Below, piece after piece: positions 11,605 to 23,295 of a stretch of 64,000 bases of DNA (position 1 is the first letter of the stretch; every line of letters starts with the position of its first letter). Source of the stretch: Bugula neritina (lineage: Eukaryota > Bryozoa > Gymnolaemata > Cheilostomatida > Bugulidae). The translations under genes were made by a program, and so were the position numbers. Under the pieces are notes generated by a model. That model had not been told where the DNA came from. It ran no database searches and saw only the letters and a list, made by a program, of their open reading frames with translations. The DNA is taken from NCBI GenBank assembly GCA_964035545.1, contig OZ037765.1:7452698-7516697 (forward strand), in the 5' to 3' direction.

Positions 11605-13240
11605 CCTGCTCTCCAGTTGCAGTATAAAAACCGTTTTTGTAGTCTTGGCATTGTAGCACTGATTCAACAACATTTTACACCTCCGTGTATACATCTAATA
11701 TGTGCAACTGTGTTTATCAAAGCTATAGTATTCCTTATTTAATGATGGTAACTGTAAGTCATGGCCTGGCACTTTCATGTTTCAACGTTTGTTAAATCAT
11801 TATTATTTAAATCCTAAATCATTAATTATTTCGCTGCTACTAATACTGGTCGTATTATTGTAACAAATGTTTAGGTTTTCACTGTTGAGTGAAAGTGTAT
11901 CAACAATGATTATATTGTCATTCAACTGTTTTCTATGAATCTTATAGAAAATAGCTCTATTACCAAAGTAAATGGCAGGCTTGTGCAGGCAAGCAGCCTG
12001 TGCATTGCAAGCACCTTTGACAGCAACCACACCTAAAGGTACTATATTTATTTACATGCATATATCTTTTTGAGAGTACTGAACAGTAAATGAAACATAC
12101 TCATTTCTAAAATAAAGCATTTCAACATAACTTTAGACTAACAAAGTTGATATATCTAGATAATATAGTTGTGAGTACACTAGGTCAGCAATTAACTTTT
12201 GCAAAGTCACTCTTTAATTGGTTGCTTTCCACTATTTTATTCACTCCACTGCTTTACTCAGCTTTGCATGTGCTACAAATTATGATGTTCCAGATTCTGA
12301 TCTTCAGCTTCTGCCTCTCTGGTTGTTTTGACTGATTTCTTGTGGGCTTCATTCTATCTATAACAAAGAATAATAACTTAAATGAATTTGAGTTTTAATA
12401 TAGCCAAATAATTTTTACTTATATTGATAGCTCAACATTAGTAAGCTAATTCAGGAAACTTTTGATTGAATAATTATGCACTTACAATAATACACTGTTC
12501 TGCAATCACTGACTTCATCTATTTCAAAGACTCTGCCATCAATTCCATCTTTGCTTAGATTGATTCTAATTTCCTCTCCTGTGTCCAAAGATATCTCACT
12601 GGTGCTTTTGGCAGGCATCTTTCTTGTCTTGGCCATGTCGCTGTTGGTCATTAGCTTAATTTCACCAGTTTGCTCTGAACTTGTTTCAGCGATATCTTCG
12701 GCTAATGCTTTTGTACCTTCCTTCTCCTTGTATGTAATAGCCTTTTGCAGAAAGTTGTTATAAATCCGTTGAATTATGGAGGCAGGTATGAAGGTGTGGC
12801 TAGTTTTCCAAAGGCCACATTTGCTTTTCCATTTGACTTTTCGTTCTTTCACTTTTAATTCTAAGTGTCTTTACAGAGCTTCATTAATTCTGCTTTTGTA
12901 GATGGCGAAGGTCACGTGTCTCAGTTGACATTTCATTTGACTTTTCATTCTTTCTCTTTTAATTCTAAGTGTCTTTACTAGGTTTTTGCTGCAAAATTTA
13001 AAACAGTATGTGCAGATACATTGTAGCATTTTATGTCTACTTTTTATAACAACTATAAACTGAATAGAAACAAATTCTCAAGTAAACTTTTATAATTAAT
13101 ATTAAATAGTAATGGATACCAGTATCAGCTTAATGTGATGAACTTTAACTATTGAAGTGAAATAATTAGCCGGTTGAGGTTACTCACCATACTAGAAAAA
13201 CCAGGCAATACACCATTGTAGTAAATACACCTTGTAACAA
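11605..13240. repeat. Duplicated block, copy A
   Basis: This block aligns along most of its length, in the same orientation, with 19,280-19,600 plus 21,500-23,200 (copy B). Shared landmarks are CAGCTATAGTATTCCTTATTTA (A near 11,720, B near 19,375; first 20 bases closely match), CAACTGTTTTCTATGAATC (A near 11,922; B near 19,549) and CTAGATAATATAGTTGTGAG (A near 12,155; B near 21,984). Copy A is uninterrupted and lies just upstream of NDUFA9. It contains an unidentified minus-strand gene. Confidence 0.85.
12254..12864 (-). CDS. Unidentified spliced gene, copy A (possibly degenerate)
   Basis: I do not recognise the family. Two exons join cleanly on the minus strand: about 12,864-12,486 (open 133-codon stretch, donor GTAAGTGC) and 12,357-12,254 (acceptor TTATAG, ending in TAA). 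The product is hydrophilic and Lys/Glu/Ser-rich. It carries CGLWKTSHTFIPASIIQ, then LSKDGIDGRVFEIDEV, and ends ICSTCKAE. The same two exons with the same splice phase exist in copy B. Differences between copies include a 12-nt and a 3-nt in-frame indel, which suggests past coding constraint. Farther upstream an extra open stretch (FAIYKSRINEAL, around 12,880-12,930) and a donor near 13,190 hint at more 5' exons, but a short internal duplication and stops make the 5' end unclear. It may be a living gene with an unresolved start or an early pseudogene. Confidence 0.4.
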
Positions 13241-14354
13241 CCTGATAAGTCAATTCTCATTATAATTCAAATATTGAATAAAGGTCCAAAGATTAACAAG
13301 AAACTCCATGTTAAAATGTATTTGTAAAATATACTGGTTCTATAAGGTTGACAGCAACTTAGTGTAGCATTAAGTGCATGACATGAAGTAAATCATTGTA
13401 TGGTGTAAAGCAAAACATAAACACTGGACTCTTTAGTAATGTTATAATGCTATAGTTAGATGAATGAGGAATTTTAAAAATTATAAATTTTTATATAAGA
13501 ATGAATTAGGATGAATATCCACCCAAACTATGGCAGTATAATTATTTAAGCATCAAGAGCAAAAATTGCAAAGAAACTTATTAGTTCAAAAAATATCAAG
13601 TGTAGAGCCAAGAATAAGCAGAGTTCCATTTAATGGATGTGTGTAGATATAGTCTTGGTACAATATGCAGATTCAGCTCGTTTCTTATAGCTACTGCTAT
13701 TAGAATAAAACCTTCCAACATGTACTTCTGCAGAGATTACATGAAGTCCTATGAGCTTTTTCTGTGAAGGAGTTGAAGCTTTTGTAATTATACTTGATGT
13801 CAAATAGAATTTTTGACTTTTCTACGATAACATTTGCAGTAAACAGGCTCACTACATATTTATATTATATAGATAGTCCAAAACAGTTTCAAATCTCACC
13901 CTAAGCAAATTGGAGAAAATTAGTTTCATTTTTCATACTTAGAGATTTCTAATAACTATTAAAAACAGCTGGCAATTCATGTATTAATTTATGAATCACC
14001 TGTAAAGTGTTGCTTTGTGTTTGTGAATGTGCGTGTAATAAAATTAAAATTATTTGTAGCTGAAGTTTCTTGAAAAAAATAACTTTAAGATAGGATTTCT
14101 GTTTGTTGAAAAGGGGTTTATACATAAGCAACAACAAACTTCTGATGAATAAAGCTGAATACATGTTTTTAATTTTTCTAGATGCTCTACATATTTGCTA
14201 GAAAATCTGATAAGATGTGTGTGAATGTTTCAGGTAGAATTTCGTCTGAGAGGTTTAAATGACTTTCACCAACATATTTAATTATTTCAAAATGTTACAT
14301 GTTGCAATTAGAGAGTTGCTGGTAAAGTTCTAGAATGATTATTATAAATTGTAG
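13241..14354. other. NDUFA9 5' region
   Basis: No confident gene. The exon at 14,355 starts right after a TAG acceptor and has no in-frame ATG, so a 5' exon must lie upstream. One candidate is a short ATG exon at about 14,215-14,234 (MCVNVS, donor GTAGAA) whose phase fits. It is weak evidence. Confidence 0.4.
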
Positions 14355-17300
14355 CTCTGTTGAGTCGAGGGCAGCCATGTTGTTCTACACTGCTGACAAA
14401 CAGGAGAGGTAAAAGTGACCTGACTGCCTACAAACGAGGCAGAGGTGGAAGATCTTCATTCAGTGGGATCGTAGCAACAGTGTTTGGTGCTTCTGGATTC
14501 CTGGGCCGATATGTTGTAAACCAGCTGGGTAATATATTGTTGTATCAGCATTACAATTAATTGTCATTTAGGGACAGCAGTAGAGAAATTGAGATAGCCT
14601 AAGCTCTTTAATTTCATTATTAAAATTTGGTTTGGGGCGCGGTTGCATAACTTCTTATGCTACATTTCTTATCTAGAACTCAGGCTTTTCTCAATTTCTC
14701 CATTACTGCCCTTACCTCCAGTTTGTGCTTTGTGTGTTTGGTAGTAAATGTTTTTGTTGTTGATTATTTAAAATGTTGGAGTTGATTTTACTTTTAGGTA
14801 AAATAGGAGCCCAGGTGGTGATACCATATAGATGTCCAGAGTATGACGTTGATCACCTCAAACTCATGGGAGACTTGGGTCAAATATTATTTACTCCGTT
14901 CTACCTCCGAGATGAGGCGTCCATAAGAAAAGCAATGAAGTATTCTAATGTTGTCATCAACCTTGTTGGCAGAGAGTGGGAGACCAAGTAAGTGATAAAC
15001 TTAATACGGAAAACTTGTATTGTGTTATAGCCAGCTCACTGTGATTCAGCTAAACTGATAGTAAAGTTAAATTGAAACTTGACTGCCTCTTCACAGGTCA
15101 GCTGTATATGACTGTTGTTGGTAGCTACTTTCTGCATCAGTTGATCATTTAGCCTTGTTGCTGAACATAGGGATATTTTTTATGACTGAATGAGGTTCAC
15201 CAACAATGATGCTAAAATCATCACAGAAACTTGTGTTTTACTACTCATAAATGTTCAAAAAATGAACAAAATGTAGCAAGATTTGAAAAATATCTAATTA
15301 CTTTGATTTATAATTATTAACATTTCAATACTTTAAGGCAAAAAACACATGGTGATAGCAGCTAGGATTTTATAAGATTGGCGACAAACTTGATATATTA
15401 AACTTTAAAGGCATAGCAAATAAAGTAAAATGTATTGCAGTTACAAATTACAATAGAAAGTATTTAATTTTTTAAAAATATCCTATTGCTAATAACATTA
15501 GCCGGTTATGCTGAAGCTTCAGTCTCTCATTAGTTTCTATGTACAAGCTGACAGTGTATCTAGTATATTATATATATATTTAGTCATAAACAACCATTTG
15601 GAGTTTTGTTATCAATTTCAGGAACTTTACATTTGATGACGTGCACGTAGCTGGCGCAGAGCTCATTGCCCGTGTTGCAGCAGAACAGCGTGTAGAGAAA
15701 CTCATTCATCTATCAGCTATAAATGCTTCCGACCCTCAGTACACACTGTGGAATAAGGCCTCTCAGTTTACTGTTAGCAAGGTGAGCTGGTCTTGTCTTC
15801 TATTATTGCATTTGACCTTTACCCTTGTACCTCTCACGTTGTAGCATAGTGGGGTTTTGGTGCTGTTGTTCGTTTTGGAGCTTGGCTGTTGAAGAATCTC
15901 TGACACACTTCATTTATTTATAATGACATATTTTATTATAAAATTCGGGATATAGTAAAATGCCGGATTTAACTTGCAGAGCTGTTAAATTCAGTGTCCG
16001 GTCAAAATGGTGCAGTTAATAATGACACAAGTAATAATGGCACAAATGGAAAAGTAGGTAAAAATGGCACATTTTCAATATTAGGGTTTGTGGTAAGGGT
16101 TTAATTGGCTTGGGGATGGGGTTTGAGTTTGGGGTTTAGGAAAATTTAGCATCAGTTTGCCATTTTTACCTACTTGCCATTTGTGCCGTTTTTACCTGTG
16201 CCTCTTCTACCTAAAATCATTGAATTTAGCCATTTTGTCCCGATACAGACATACATAAACCACAAAACTAGGATTCAAGCCCTTCTCGTGACCTATGGAA
16301 TTTCGTGAGAAATGGATCCATGAGATATGAAGGGGAATACTCTATATAAATATTTGAATACTGCATAGATAAAGTATGCCAGGGATTCTTTAAGTTGTTG
16401 ATGTTATATCTAATAGGTCTATCTACAAATGAGTTATTATATTTATATGGCGGTTGGTGATCACCAACTCTTCATTATGCTGTAGGGTAAGGGTGAACAA
16501 GCTGTAAAAGATCAGTTCCCAGAAGCTGTTATAATGAGACCATCAGATATGTGGGGTGATGAAGATCGATACCTCAATTATTACGCTAGTCACTGTAAGT
16601 ACTATCACTAGAACATAATAATTGACTGTTTAAATGCTGTCTTACTCTGTTTTTCTATGTGGAACTTCAGAAAAATGTATTTCTTTAAATTTGATGTTAC
16701 AGTAAAGTAGTTTGAAATTGGGCAGTGAAAGTAGGATTTTATTCACCAATGTTCTTAATTATTATCCATGTTGAAATAATTTGTAAGTATAGCCCTACAA
16801 TTCATCTCCCGGTAAACAAAGATACAGCTATTATTTTCAGAACTGATTCACTTTTTGTGATCTTTACACATATCCTACACAGTTTTACACACATATGATC
16901 TGTGAAAGCTTATAGTAATTTAACATCCAATTGTGTTAATACATTGTAGACAGGAGGCACTTTAATTCCTTTCCTTTGTGGCAAAAAGGCGAAAATACTA
17001 TAAAGCAACCAGTTGATGTAAGTTGTACACATGCAATTTTTTCTCTCTCCTATCTCCGATTTGTCCTGTTCGCATATTAGACACATGCAATTCAATAATA
17101 CTATACAAATCATGAGTTTATAATAGATAAAATTAAATTGTACAACAGTTTTTCTTCAATCATGTTTTTACAGTTTGTCGAAATACTGAAAGAGCTGATG
17201 TGCATCTTGTAAGGTAGAGATTTTCTTGTGCAATATTTTAGCACATGAAAATCTTTTGCTGACCTGACCCTGTTTCAAGTTTCATTCAAATTATTTTTAT

Positions 17301-18687
17301 GTTATACTATTATTCACAAATAACCCTATTATCATGAGCTATAGGTATTTTTATATTTGCTTCTACTAACAGGTACGAAATGTAGCTCAAGGCATTATTA
17401 AAGCTATTACAGAAAAAGGCACAAATGGCACCACCTTTGAATGTGTAGGGTAAGCTGAGATTTGAGTTTGTTAAGAAATTTTAGTATGCCTTTAGATGTT
17501 TAAACCATAATGTATTATTATAATAAATTATTAAATATGTATCATTTCTTTTAGGCCATCAAGTTACTATTTATCTGATTTAGTCGACTATTATTTTGAT
17601 GAGATGAGGATGGGTCACATCAGAAAGATCCCAATTTTACCTTCTTTCATGTAAGTCACTCGTATAAAACAAGAAAGTAGTTTTTTGCTAAAATACTGTA
17701 AGTACACTATTATATAAGTGCGAATCTTTTACCTTGTTCACTATTTTAATGTGCATTCGATATTGAAAGACGTTGGAGAGTATTTTACCATTTCTGTGCT
17801 ATGATCTTACATATTTCTATGCTGATATATATTTATAGGTTGAAAGCGCAGGTCTGTGAGACTATTTTCCCTGCTACTCCACCTATGTCTAGAGATAAAC
17901 TCATCAGGGTATGTAGACATGACATTGATTGAAGTCACAAGAATCGTTTTAATAAACTGATTTGTTCCATTGAGCTGCAAATGTATTGTGTAATAGACCC
18001 TTTTCAAAGGTCTCCGATGTCCCCTTTACAATTAAGAGTTGTGTCCTCCCAAAGCAAATAGGTAGGTTGAATCTTTGTATAAAGAGCCAACTGATTAAAA
18101 ATATAACGTTTGACTGATACTTAAAATTCTAATTATGTATGCTATAGAATTGTTCTTTTAAGAGATAGATATTTTGATATAAGCACACATATTAGCAGTA
18201 CAAAAAAATTTGAAAAAGTTTCTTCGTGGAGAATTTTGAAAAAATAAACTTGAAAGCATGTTTGTGGATTTGGTTATTGAGCAATGGTAAAGTGGCACGT
18301 CTGCATTGCTCAGCAACCAAAACCACAAAAATGAGTTCAAGCTTATTTTGTTCAAAAGTTTTTATCTTGGGAGGACACAACTCTTAATTGTAAGGGGGAC
18401 ATCGGGGTCCTCTGAAAAGGATCTATTATTGAGTAAAATTATATACAAACCGCAGTTGCTGTACTAGTAATGTGTCCTTTTAGGAAGCCAGCTCTGATAT
18501 TCTCACTGGCTGTCCTACATTGGAGGACCTGGGAGTGAAACCCAGTCCTCTGGAGCCTGCTGCCAGATATCTATTGAAAGTTCACAGGGATAGTCCAGAA
18601 TATGAAGATAGTTTAGGAGAGATCGACGATGCACCCCCACCCCCTACAGTTGCAGAGATTGAGGAGGCTAAAAAAGTTTACTTTTAG
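14355..18687 (+). CDS. NDUFA9: NADH:ubiquinone oxidoreductase subunit A9 (complex I 39 kDa)
   Basis: Accessory subunit of mitochondrial complex I, a short-chain dehydrogenase-like protein on the matrix arm that binds a nucleotide without known catalysis. Exons in phase: 14355-14528, 14798-14987, 15622-15781, 16486-16594, 16950-17017, 17373-17449, 17555-17650, 17839-17908, 18484-18687 (TAG). They encode 381 residues plus a missing first exon; the human protein is 377. Seen in order: [20 protein letters not shown] (Rossmann glycine motif, GxxGxxG), [66 protein letters not shown] and [18 protein letters not shown] near the end. AATAAA at 18,846-18,851 is a likely poly(A) signal. Introns carry two small inverted-repeat elements. 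A broken partial copy follows at 23.3-24.3 kb. Its 3' end faced DNAI7 before the duplication. Confidence 0.95.
16000..16241. mobile_element. Inverted-repeat element in NDUFA9 intron
   Basis: The ends match in inverted orientation: GTCAAAATGG at 16,001 against CCATTTTGTCC at 16,230. Inside each end are further matching words (GGCACAAATGG and GTAGGTAAAAATGGC on the left; their complements on the right). The centre has GGGTTT-rich sequence. Arms are about 80-90 nt. No coding capacity. Confidence 0.7.
17996..18423. mobile_element. TA-flanked MITE in last NDUFA9 intron
   Basis: About 428 nt. The terminal inverted repeat starts GAYCCTTTTCARAGG and continues about 55 nt (left 17,996-18,053; right 18,367-18,423). 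It is bounded by TA on both sides (17,994-17,995 and 18,424-18,425), as for Tc1/mariner-type insertions. The interior is also largely self-complementary. The right end of the same element survives in the NDUFA9 pseudogene at about 23,920-24,000, so insertion preceded the duplication. Confidence 0.8.
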
Positions 18688-18760
18688 GATTCATCTTTAA
18701 GCATTTTTTTTGGTTTGTTATGTGTAGAGTATTTCGACTATGAAGAGTTGAGTGGAACTT

Positions 18761-19275
18761 TTATTCACATTTATTCCTAACACCATCAGTAATTTGCAGT
18801 GTTGTCTTTGAAGAAAGTATTTTGTAAAAATCGCTTGTTTTTACCAATAAATAAATTACTATCTTATATACTATTTTTTTGGCTAGGAAACATTGTCGTG
18901 AAGTGATTGTAAAGTAAGTTTTCAGTGATACAGCTGTGCAAGTTTTTATTAATACATGCAACAACAAAAAACCAATGGAAAGAAAATCTACAATAATTAC
19001 CTGCTGCCCTCAGCAATTCTGACATCCTCAACTTCTTGTTATCATAAACAGAGACCAATCATCCTAAATGAAACCAGCAATTAATTGGGAAAAGTTCCAA
19101 ACAAAATAAAACTTTTGCTGTGAATTGATGATGTACTGAAAGTGTTTCACCTCTATGAGTGGCTCATCTTTGATATGAGGAGCTGCTTGGATTATCAGTT
19201 TGTCTGATTTTTTTCACCATTCTACTTTGACCAACTGTAGGCCATAGCGGAAACTGTGAGCCCCATCTGTTGGTA
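18761..19275 (-). pseudogene. Fragment of DNAI7 3' end (duplication product)
   Basis: Aligns with the live DNAI7 3' region. The piece near 18,990-19,066 matches DNAI7 exon 24,806-24,907, and 19,150-19,270 matches exon 25,002-25,223. The final exon (24,514-24,651), including the stop, is missing. The penultimate exon copy has lost an internal stretch, and the fragment stops abruptly near 19,270 where copy B of the upstream block begins. It cannot encode a DNAI7 protein. Confidence 0.85.
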
Positions 19276-19719
19276 TAAAGCTTTGGCTATTTTGCCTCAG
19301 CATTATAGCACTAATCAAACAATACTTTGCACTTCTAATTCCATGCATACAATTAATATTTTAAACTGTATCACAGCTATAGTATTCCTTATTTAGTGTC
19401 AGTAACTGTGAGCCATAGCCTGCAGCACTTTCAACTTATTTTTGTATTTATAATTATTTTGCTGCTACTAGTATTGGTCATAATTGCAACAAATGTGTAA
19501 TTCCTCACTGTTAAGTGAAAGTGTAACGATAATGTGTATATATTCGTTCAACTGTTTTCTATGAATCTTATAGAGAATAGCTCCATGGCAGGCTTGTTGT
19601 CATTATATGATAGTTGAATATATTGTAAGCTTATCTCATTTATTGGATCTATATAAATACTGTGTTTTATATGATAATTCATCCACCCTAATATAAATCA
19701 GTAAATGATTCACATCCTA

Positions 19720-21433
19720 CAGTGCTGTGAAAAGTTTTTAAGGATGCTTGCAGAATTTCTATGTATCTTGTTTAGTAGGCATTTCTGGTAAGTTCTTGGT
19801 ATTTTCCTGTAAGTTCTATATATCAAAATGGCCCCTAGAATGTGCACATGTTTATAAATTGCTACTGTTGTGATGTTTTCCACCCATTTTCGAGCTAACT
19901 ACACAAGCAGCTAGGAAAGCGCAACTCCTGTATTTTTATGTTCCCAAAGTTTATCACTTTTGATAACCACAAAAGGCTAAACAGTGAAATTTGACTTTGT
20001 GCATGGCATCATGATATCATAAAGTATGACTTTCCTCCATAATTTGAAATCTGTCATTAAGTTGTGAGCTTTACATGGTGTCTACTTGGGTGCTGCACAG
20101 AGACAAAATGAGAGCAGTAAATCTTAGTTCAGAAGCAAGGTTTGTAATAATTTTCTTGCATAAGGAAGGTTATTCAATTAGGAAAATATTTGAATAGGTT
20201 GGCAAAAGCAAAGACAATTGTACGTCAAATTATCAAGAAGTTTATGGATGTGTAGCAGATCGACCTGGAAGTGGACGACCAAGAATAAGCACACCCAGAG
20301 ATAACAAGGTTCTCCTTGGGATCAGCAAAAATGATCATCATAAAACAAGTCCTGAGTTGGCTAAGAATGGTCAGAATCAACAGGAACAACAGTTCTGACA
20401 TCCCTGATAAGACGAAGATTGTTGAGCCATGGTCTACGTGGCTGCAAAGCAAAAAGAAAGCCTCTACTAACCGAGCTACGGTGGGCCAGGGAGTATGCTA
20501 GTTGGACGCTGAATGATTAGAAAAACAGTAATTATTTCAGATGAATCCACATTTAATCAATTAATGTGAACAATCAGGCTGGAAACTGTTTTGTTAGAAG
20601 ATACCAGTATGAGGAATATAACCCCTAATGTATTCGTCCAGCAATTAAGTACTCTATCAGTGTTATGTTCTGGGGTTGTATAACATCAAAAGGTGTAGGC
20701 CAACTCACTATTTGCTCTGGAATGATGTTATTGCCCAAAAATATATAGAGAATCTCAATGCTAAACTTCTTCCAATCACCAAAAAAAACTTCTTATTTTA
20801 AATGAAATTTACATATTTCAAGATGACATGCACTATGCCATCGGGCAAAAGACTTTTTAAGAGTGGATGAAAAAGCAGAGGGTCTCAACACTTAGCTTAC
20901 CAGCACAAAGCCCTGACTTGAACCCAATAAAAAAATTATGGCCCAGAATGGCTAAGGTAGTCTCTTCAAAGAAGCCAACAACTAAGGTGACACTCACATA
21001 GTCTGTAATTCATGCATGGTATCATGTTGTGACTGAAAACGAGTTGGAGAAGCTGTACGAGTCGATGCGACATGTGATATTAAGAATAACGGCTAGCCAA
21101 CAAAACATTGATGCTAAAATTTAAAGCACTGTGTGTTGCAATGCTGCTATAAGGTGTATAACAAATCACGTAGGTATATAATATTTTTCTATATTTTAAG
21201 TAAAATATTCTAATGTCATACAGTACACACAAATTGTGAGAGCATCAAATAATTCCCATATATGCATAGTATCTCATTGTTTCACCCAAATTTTGGAAGG
21301 AAGTAAAAAGAGACACTAATAATTTATATGAATGAGACAAGGAGATCTTGAGGATCATTTTGATAGGCACCATGCCTATGGAAATGCTTTTATTATGTTG
21401 TAAAATTAGTCCTTAAACTTTTGCACAGCACTG
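19720..21433 (+). mobile_element. Dead Tc1-like DNA transposon (DD34E family)
   Basis: About 1,714 bp with inverted ends: CAGTGCTGTGAAAAGTTTTTA on the left (first 20 bases) and its near complement ending CACAGCACTG on the right, flanked by TA at 19,718-19,719 and 21,434-21,435. The plus strand (about 20,108-21,124) holds a ruined transposase. Pieces seen are SSEARFVIIFLHKEGYSIRK (N-terminal helix-turn-helix), VIISDEST (first catalytic Asp), FQDDMHYA (second Asp region) and AQSPDLNPIKKLW, where the usual third acidic residue (PIE) reads Lys. Several stops and frameshifts break it, so it is non-autonomous and inactive. Confidence 0.9.
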
Positions 21434-22081
21434 TATAAACGCCTACAAATGACTAAAATTAAAACTACACAAATTAGTTACAACAAATCAAGCCATTAAG
21501 ACGCTTGTGCAGGCAAGCACCTTTGACAGCAGCCACACCTATAAAGGTACTAAATTTATTTACATGCATATATCTTTTTGAGAGTATTGAACAGTAAATG
21601 AAACATACTCATTTCTTAAAAGAAATGATATATTTAATAAAGCAGCTTTTAGGTGCTTTATTCTGTCTTTAGCATGTAACTGGTAATTTCATGATCATAG
21701 TTATATTTAGTTATTATTCATCAGACACAACTTTAATATGTTGCATTGTATTACTGCCAATGTTATAATTGATCTGAGATTCAAGATACACATTTAGATT
21801 GTTTTGTGCAAATATAATTTTTAGCATTGTTGAATCTCCAAAAATGCAACAATGTGTAAACCAGAACAATTTAATAATATGTCGTATTTTCAAAGTTGCA
21901 AGATACTATGCATGCTATTGTATTGAAGAACATTTTTCACCACAACACTCGAACATGACTTTCGACTAGCAAAGTCCACCTATCTAGATAATATAGTTGT
22001 GAGTACACTGGGTCAGCTATTAACTTCTGCAAAGTCACTCTTTAATTAGTTGCCTTCCACTACTTTATTCATTTCACTACT

Positions 22082-22934
22082 TCACTCAGCTTTGCATGTG
22101 TTACAGATTATGATATTCCAGATTCTGGTCTTTAGCTTCTGCCTCTCTGGTTGTTTTGGCTGATTTATTGTAGGCTCCATTCTATCTATAACAAAGAACA
22201 ATAACTTAAATAAATTTGAGTTTCAATATATAGCCAAATAATTTTTACTTATATTGATAGCTCAACATTAGTAAGCTAATTTAGGAAACTTTTGACTGAA
22301 TAATTATGCACTTACAATACACTGTTCTGCAATCATTGACTTCATCTATTTCAAAGACTCTGCCATCAATTCCATCTTTGCTTAGTTTAATCTCAACTGT
22401 TCTTTGTTTTTTCTCTTCTGAGTTCAAAGATATCTCACTGATGCTTCTGGCAGGCATCTTTCTTGTCTTGGCTATGACGCTGTTGGTCATTGGATTACTT
22501 TCATCATTTGTTTGAGAAATACTCCCAGTTTATTTTGAACTTGTTTCAATGGTATCTTCGGCTAGTGCTTCTGCACCTTCCTTCTTATCCTTGTATGTAA
22601 TAGCCTTCTGCAGAAATTTGTTAAAATCCTGTTGAATTATGGAGGCTGGTATGAAGGTGTGGCTAGTTTTCCAAAGGCCACATTTGCCTTTCTATTTAAT
22701 TTTTTGTTCTTTCTCTTATAATTCTAAGTGTCTTTACTTGGTTTCTGCTCCTGTAGACTTAGCTGCTCTATGTTCTACTGCTCTACTTACAAAATTGTAA
22801 TTCAATTTTTGAATCAGTTGATAAAACAGAGCTTCATTAATTCTGCTCTTGTAGATGGCGAAGGCCACATATCTCATTTGACATTTCATTTGAGTTTTCA
22901 TTCTTTCTCTTTTAATTCTAAGTGTCTTTACTAG
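22082..22934 (-). pseudogene. Unidentified spliced gene, copy B (interrupted)
   Basis: Counterpart of the minus-strand gene at 12,254-12,864. The last exon (22,185-22,082) has the same 104-nt length, acceptor and phase and ends TGA. The longer exon begins at 22,316 with the same donor and holds LSKDGIDGRVFEIDEV, but an in-frame TAA interrupts it near 22,530. Upstream (around 22,780-22,925) this copy keeps a longer open stretch (FAIYKSRINEALFYQLIQKL) that copy A lost by a deletion of roughly 90 nt. Neither copy is therefore a complete ancestral version. Family unknown. Confidence 0.5.
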
Positions 22935-23295
22935 GGACTTACTGCAAATTTTATAAGAGATAGATGGCAGTTATGTATGAATTTTATAACAATTTATATA
23001 AATTTACATGCAGAGAAATAAATCTTCAATTGAACTTGTAACTAATATTAAATAGCAATGAATACCAGTATCTGCATAATGTGATAAAAACTTTAACTGT
23101 TAAAGTGAAATAATTAGCTGGTAAAGTTTACTTACTGTACTAGAAAACCCAGACTACATCATTGTAGTAAAGAAACTTTATAGAAACCCGATATGACAAT
23201 TATCATAAATCTAATAGATAAAAATGAACTGCATGTTAAAATGTGATGGATAAATATACTGGTCAAAAGCTTGACCCCAACTCAGCAAAACATAG

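Larger units (their letters stand above)
19276..23200. repeat. Duplicated block, copy B (interrupted)
   Basis: Second copy of the 11.6-13.2 kb block. Homology runs from about 19,280 to 19,600 and resumes at about 21,505. The break contains a Tc1-like element plus about 190 nt of other sequence flanking it. The start near 19,270 adjoins the DNAI7 fragment, with a short shared GTATAAA at the join, consistent with a tandem-duplication breakpoint. Confidence 0.8.

Noticed and set aside
20225-20501. Small ORFs around 20.2-20.5 kb as genes
   Set aside because: They lie inside the broken Tc1 transposase.
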